A DNA stretch of 10,406 nt, taken from the NCBI GenBank assembly GCA_013204125.1, contig JABMOP010000405.1:1-10406 (forward strand), in the 5' to 3' direction. Below the pieces are notes generated by a model. The model searched no databases. It saw only the letters and a program-made list of their open reading frames with translations, and was not told the origin of the DNA. This DNA is from Rhodospirillales bacterium. Lineage in GTDB: Bacteria > Pseudomonadota > Alphaproteobacteria > Rhodospirillales > UBA2165. The translations under genes were made by a program, and so were the position numbers. Of the stretch, positions 6,662 to 10,406 are shown piece by piece. How positions within the stretch are numbered: position 1 is the first letter of the stretch; each line of letters begins with the position of its first letter.

Positions 6662-8683
6662 GTGGCGCGCAATCTTTTGGATCAGGAAACCAGCCCTTAT
6701 CTCCTACAGCACAAGGACAACCCCGTCCATTGGCATCCGTGGGGCGAAGATGCCTTTGCTGCCGCCAAGGCCGCCGATAAACCGGTTCTTCTGTCGATTG
6801 GATATGCGGCCTGTCACTGGTGCCACGTCATGGCCCATGAATGTTTCGAGGCGCCGGAAATCGCCGGGTTGATGAACGATAAATTCATCAACATCAAAGT
6901 TGACCGCGAAGAGCGCCCGGAAATCGACGCCATTTACATGTCGGCCCTTACGATGATGGGCCAACATGGCGGTTGGCCGCTGACCATGTTTCTAACGCCG
7001 GACAAAAAACCATATTACGGCGGCACCTATTTCCCGCCGACGGCGCGCCATGGGTTGCCGGGTTTTCCAGATGTCCTTACCGGCATCGCCAATCTTTACG
7101 ACGAACAGCGCGACCGGGTATTGGAAAACGTCGCGGCCCTCACCAACAGCCTTGAAAACGCCGCCCTGGCGCCGCCCAAACAACATGCTGGGCTTTATGA
7201 TCGAAGCCAGCTCGATGCTGTTGCCGAACAGGCGCTGTCGATTATGGACCCGGTCCATGGCGGCACCCAGGGCGCGCCCAAATTTCCGCAACCGGTCTTC
7301 TTAAGCTTTCTGTGGCGGGCCTATCTTCGCACCAAGGACAAAAAGTATTTGGACGCGGTTACCCTCACCCTCACTCATATTTCAGGCGGCGGCATCTACG
7401 ACCATCTCGGTGGCGGCTACGCCCGTTATTCCACCGACAAAATTTGGCTGGCGCCGCATTTTGAAAAAATGCTGTACGACAATGCGCAGATCATCGAGTT
7501 GCTGATGCAAGTCGGCGCCGCCACCGGGAATGAATTGTTCGAGCTGCGCTTGCGCGAAACCATTGCATGGGCTTTGCGCGAACTGGCCACAGACGAGGGC
7601 GCATTTGCCGGCACCCTTGACGCAGATTCCGAAGGCGAAGAAGGCACCTTCTATGTTTGGAGCGAGGCCGAAATAGACGATGTGCTTGGCCAAGCGGCGG
7701 ATAAATTCAAACCTGTCTACGACGTAACCCCAGGCGGAAATTGGGAAGGCAAAACCATTCTCAACCGGCTAAATAGCCTGGATTTGCTGAATTCTGAGGC
7801 CGAAACCGCACTTAAAGTTTCGCGCGATAAATTATTGGCGGCGCGAGATCGGCGGATACGGCCCGGCCTCGATGACAAACTGCTCACCGATTGGAACGGC
7901 ATGATGATCGCCGCCTTAGCGTCTGCCGGCGCCATGTTTGGGGAGGCCGATTGGATCGTTGCGGCAACCAGAGCGCTCGAATATTTTGCCGGCCTGGCAG
8001 ACCAAAAAGGGCGGCTTCGTCATTCGGCGCGGGGCGGCATTATTCAAAACAATCACGTTCTTGATGATTACGCGCAGATGATCCGCGCTGCCTTGGCGCT
8101 CTACCAAGCCGCCGGCAATACCGCACATCTGGCCCAAGCCGTAGACTGGGCGCGCATCGCAAAAGAAGATTTCTGGGATGACAAAGATGGCGGCTATTTT
8201 TTATCTGGCATTGATAATACCGACGTCTTCGTGCGCACCCGTTCCGCAATTGATAACGCAACGCCATCCGGCAACGGGACCATGGCGGAAAATTTAGCGC
8301 GCCTTTATTTTCTGACCGGCCAACAAAGCTACCGTGATGATGCCGATGCGGTGATTGATCTTTTCGCCCGCCTTGCGCCGGAAAACTATTTGAACATGCC
8401 GGGCATCTTAAACGCTTTTGATTTTCTGTGCGCCTCTATCCAGGTCGTGATCGCCGGCGAAGGCGAAGGTGCCGATCGGTTGTTGGCGGCGGCGCACCGG
8501 ACCGGTCATCCCAATATGATTATCGACCGGGTAGGCCCGGACAGGGATTTACCCGATGGCCACCCCGCCGCCGGAAAAGCGCTCGTCGATGGCAAGGCCG
8601 CCGCCTATATCTGTATTGGCGTAACCTGTTCTCTTCCGCTTAATGATGCGCAAAGCTTGAAGGACGCGCTTGGGCAATTGTAA
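6662..8683 (+). CDS. yyaL: YyaL/SPATA20-family thioredoxin-domain protein (DUF255)
   Basis: This is a cytosolic protein of the widespread YyaL/SPATA20 family, whose biochemical role is not established. The 673 residues are full family length. The N-terminus 'ETSPYLLQHKDNPVHWHPWG' (9-28) and the thioredoxin-like domain with C51-H-W-C54 ('YAACHWCHVMAHECFE') are diagnostic. 'GGWPLTMFLTPD' (103-114) follows, then 'GAPKFPQPVFLSFLW', 'WLAPHFEKMLYDNAQ' and 'DDKLLTDWNGMMIAALA', which belong to the helical barrel related to N-acylglucosamine 2-epimerases and glycoside hydrolases. No signal peptide or membrane segment is seen. The start is GTG at 6662, with AAGGA about 9 bases upstream; an ATG at 6655 is out of frame. 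The stop is 9 bp before ogt, so the two are probably co-transcribed. The intact CxxC suggests redox activity, but the substrate is unknown. Confidence 0.95.
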   Translation: MARNLLDQETSPYLLQHKDNPVHWHPWGEDAFAAAKAADKPVLLSIGYAACHWCHVMAHECFEAPEIAGLMNDKFINIKVDREERPEIDAIYMSALTMMGQHGGWPLTMFLTPDKKPYYGGTYFPPTARHGLPGFPDVLTGIANLYDEQRDRVLENVAALTNSLENAALAPPKQHAGLYDRSQLDAVAEQALSIMDPVHGGTQGAPKFPQPVFLSFLWRAYLRTKDKKYLDAVTLTLTHISGGGIYDHLGGGYARYSTDKIWLAPHFEKMLYDNAQIIELLMQVGAATGNELFELRLRETIAWALRELATDEGAFAGTLDADSEGEEGTFYVWSEAEIDDVLGQAADKFKPVYDVTPGGNWEGKTILNRLNSLDLLNSEAETALKVSRDKLLAARDRRIRPGLDDKLLTDWNGMMIAALASAGAMFGEADWIVAATRALEYFAGLADQKGRLRHSARGGIIQNNHVLDDYAQMIRAALALYQAAGNTAHLAQAVDWARIAKEDFWDDKDGGYFLSGIDNTDVFVRTRSAIDNATPSGNGTMAENLARLYFLTGQQSYRDDADAVIDLFARLAPENYLNMPGILNAFDFLCASIQVVIAGEGEGADRLLAAAHRTGHPNMIIDRVGPDRDLPDGHPAAGKALVDGKAAAYICIGVTCSLPLNDAQSLKDALGQL

Positions 8684-8692
8684 ACTCAAATT

Positions 8693-9142
8693 ATGCCGCA
8701 TTTAAGCCTCCTTAGCCCAACCGGGCCGCTGACCGTGTTCGAAGACGCGGGCGCCCTTGTCGCCGTCGAATGGGGGCGCGCCGATAAGGGGGCCGAAACG
8801 CCCTTGCTGGTTGAGGCGCGGCGCCAGCTAAACCAATATTTTGACCGCGAACGCCAAGTGTTCGATTTGCCCCTGGCCCCGCAAGGCACAGAATTTCAGC
8901 GCGCCGTCTGGGCCGAAATGAGCAAGATACCCTACGGCGCGATGGCAACTTACGGCGAATTGGCAAAGACACTTCATAGTGCGGCGCGGGCCGTCGGCGG
9001 CGCCTGCGGCAAGAACCCGATCCCCATCATTATTCCGTGTCACCGGGTGTTGGGACAAGGCGGCCGCATGACCGGATTTTCAGGCGGCGATGGCATATCA
9101 ACTAAAAGTGCCTTGCTGCAACTTGAAGGGACCATTATTTGA
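8693..9142 (+). CDS. ogt: Methylated-DNA--[protein]-cysteine S-methyltransferase
   Basis: This suicide repair enzyme removes the methyl group from O6-methylguanine (and less well O4-methylthymine) in DNA by transferring it to its own cysteine. The 149-residue product has the conserved 'GTEFQRAVWAEMSKIPYG' (65-82), 'TYGELA' (86-91), the arginine-finger region 'ARAVGGACGKNP' (98-109) and the active-site 'IIIPCHRVLG' with Cys116 (112-121), then 'GFSGG' (128-132). Size and order fit a stand-alone Ogt without the Ada regulatory domain. The active-site motif is complete, so it should be functional. No Shine-Dalgarno is evident before the ATG, and the 9 bp gap to yyaL suggests coupling or reinitiation. 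qor follows after 37 bp. Confidence 0.95.
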   Translation: MPHLSLLSPTGPLTVFEDAGALVAVEWGRADKGAETPLLVEARRQLNQYFDRERQVFDLPLAPQGTEFQRAVWAEMSKIPYGAMATYGELAKTLHSAARAVGGACGKNPIPIIIPCHRVLGQGGRMTGFSGGDGISTKSALLQLEGTII

Positions 9143-9179
9143 TGAGGCAGAACACAAAATTTAACGAGGGGAAATTAAA

Positions 9180-10154
9180 ATGACCAAAGCCATACGCATC
9201 CACGAACACGGCGGCCCGGAAGTTCTTAAATGGGAAGACGTCGAAGTTGGCGATCCCGGGGTAGGCGAAGTGCGCATCCGCCACACCGCGGTCGGGCTGA
9301 ATTTCATCGATTGCTACCAGCGCTCGGGCCTCTACCCGATGGATCTGCCGCTGACCCTCGGCACCGAAGGCGCCGGCGTAATCGAAGCAGTCGGTCCCGG
9401 CGTCGACGGATTTAGCGAAGGCCAGCGCGTCGCCTATGCGGGCGGCCAAATGGGGTCTTATTCAGAAGCCCGGATTATGAATGCCGGCGTATTGGTGCCG
9501 CTTGCCGATGGCGTCGAAGACCAAACGGCGGCGGCGATGATGCTCAAAGGCATGACCGCGCATATGCTCTTGTTCAAATGTTTCCCGGTTAGCGCCGGCG
9601 ATACAATTTTGATCCACGCGGCGGCGGGCGGCGTCGGCTCTATCGTCTGCCAATGGGCCACACATTTAGGCGCCACGGTTATCGGCACCGTCGGCTCCGA
9701 CGAGAAAGCAAAAATAGCCAAAGCCCATGGCTGCGATCATCCGATCAATTACTCAACCGAAAACTTCGCCGAGCGGGTGCGCGAAATCACCGGCGGCGCG
9801 GGCGTGCCTGTTGTCTATGACTCGGTCGGCAAAGATACCTTTGCGGGCTCTTTGGATTGCCTTTCCAATTTCGGATATTTGATAAGTTTCGGAAATGCGT
9901 CCGGACCGGCGCCGGCGGTTGAACCCTTAACCTTAATGAGCAAAGGCTCGTTGTTCCTTGGGCGTCCAACACTCATAAACTACACGGCCGATCACGCCCT
10001 TCGTCTCGCGGCGGCAAAGGCCTTGTTCGAGGTCGTAGAAAACGGCGCCGTTAAAATCGAGATCGGGCAAACCTTCCCGCTTGCCGATACGGCAAAGGCG
10101 CACGCCGCGCTGGAAAGACGCCAGACCACGGGCTCAACGGTGTTGCTGCCTTAA
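9180..10154 (+). CDS. qor: NAD(P)H:quinone oxidoreductase, zinc-free MDR family
   Basis: Members of the quinone reductase branch of the medium-chain dehydrogenase/reductase family use NADPH to reduce quinones, commonly by one electron. The 324 residues match E. coli QorA in length. The N-terminal catalytic domain has 'VGLNFIDCYQRSGLYP' (38-53) and 'LGTEGAGVIEAVGPGV' (60-75). 'LKGMTAHMLL' (122-131) leads into the Rossmann motif AAGGVG (148-153), and 'YDSVGKDTF' (213-221) follows. The Cys/His zinc ligands of alcohol dehydrogenases are absent, which places it in the zinc-free branch. A strong GAGGGG lies 8 bases before the ATG (9166-9171), the best ribosome-binding site in the window. It is the third gene of the plus-strand group and ends 15 bp from the convergent rho gene. 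The true substrate in this organism is not known. Confidence 0.93.
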   Translation: MTKAIRIHEHGGPEVLKWEDVEVGDPGVGEVRIRHTAVGLNFIDCYQRSGLYPMDLPLTLGTEGAGVIEAVGPGVDGFSEGQRVAYAGGQMGSYSEARIMNAGVLVPLADGVEDQTAAAMMLKGMTAHMLLFKCFPVSAGDTILIHAAAGGVGSIVCQWATHLGATVIGTVGSDEKAKIAKAHGCDHPINYSTENFAERVREITGGAGVPVVYDSVGKDTFAGSLDCLSNFGYLISFGNASGPAPAVEPLTLMSKGSLFLGRPTLINYTADHALRLAAAKALFEVVENGAVKIEIGQTFPLADTAKAHAALERRQTTGSTVLLP

Positions 10155-10169
10155 ACGAAGCGCTGGATA

Positions 10170-10406
10170 TTAGGTGTTCATGGAATCGAAAAAATCGTCG
10201 TTGTTCTTCGATGTTTTGAGCTTGTCGAGCAAGAATTCCATGGAATCGGTAACCCCCATGGGGTTGAGGATGCGCCTGAGCACCCACATTTTCGACAGCA
10301 TTCCTTTGTCCACCAGCAATTCTTCCTTGCGCGTTCCGGACCGGGTGATATCCATCGCCGGCCATGTGCGCTTATCGGTAAGCTTGCGGTCGAGAATAAT
10401 TTCCGA
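10170..10406 (-). CDS. rho: Transcription termination factor Rho, C-terminal part (5' end outside window)
   Basis: Rho is the hexameric RNA helicase/ATPase that ends transcription of untranslated RNA. Seventy-eight residues plus a TAA stop (10170-10172) are visible, and the frame is open to the right edge. The stretch 'SEIILDRKLTDKR' followed by 'DITRSGTRKEELLV' includes the R-loop region and the ATPase C-terminal core; the ending 'FLLDKLK' through 'DDFFDSMNT' is the standard alphaproteobacterial terminus. A Met at 10355 is internal, not a start. The gene reads leftward, convergent with qor, and in many alphaproteobacteria it lies next to mnmE; here three genes separate them. No terminator hairpin fits in the 15 bp between rho and qor. 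Confidence 0.96.
   Translation of the reverse strand, partial: SEIILDRKLTDKRTWPAMDITRSGTRKEELLVDKGMLSKMWVLRRILNPMGVTDSMEFLLDKLKTSKNNDDFFDSMNT

Noticed and set aside
1..10406. CRISPR arrays, tRNA or rRNA genes, insertion sequences, phage or toxin-antitoxin genes
   Set aside because: I saw no spaced direct-repeat array, transposase, RNA gene or defence-like protein; essentially all the sequence is accounted for by housekeeping genes.

Overview
This window is a housekeeping segment of an alphaproteobacterial chromosome, probably from the Rhodospirillales or a relative (inferred from gene order and protein character, not from a database search). It carries the conserved origin-proximal cluster rho / mnmE / mnmG / rsmG / parA / parB, with the end of holA facing it, and two perfect copies of the ParB-binding site parS. 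Gene density is very high, and no stretch longer than 300 bases lacks a gene.

Layout, left to right. The 3' end of holA (DNA polymerase III delta subunit) runs rightward off the left edge and stops at 363. A 33-34 bp tandem repeat with a small hairpin in each copy covers its last codons and most of the gap to parB. On the minus strand, reading leftward from 6525, come mnmE, mnmG, rsmG, parA and parB. rsmG overlaps parA and parA touches parB, so these three look translationally coupled. One parS lies just upstream of rsmG and the other inside its coding sequence. The mnmE-mnmG gap holds three DnaA-box-like 9-mers at an exact 12 bp spacing.

To the right of mnmE, a divergent AT-rich intergenic region leads to a plus-strand group of three: a YyaL/SPATA20-type thioredoxin-fold protein, an O6-methylguanine-DNA methyltransferase (ogt) and a zinc-free quinone oxidoreductase. 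They end 15 bp from the 3' end of rho, which enters from the right edge on the minus strand.

How the genes work together: ParA, ParB and parS form the chromosome segregation system. MnmE and MnmG jointly modify the wobble uridine of certain tRNAs, and RsmG methylates 16S rRNA. HolA and Rho are core replication and transcription factors. The yyaL-ogt-qor trio is plausibly a small stress or repair operon, but only the Ogt reaction is certain.

I found no clearly undescribed multi-gene system. The observations most worth checking are the acidic C-terminal extension of about 100 residues on ParB, the phased DnaA-box trio upstream of mnmG, the hairpin repeat that supplies the holA stop codon, and the three-gene insertion between mnmE and rho.
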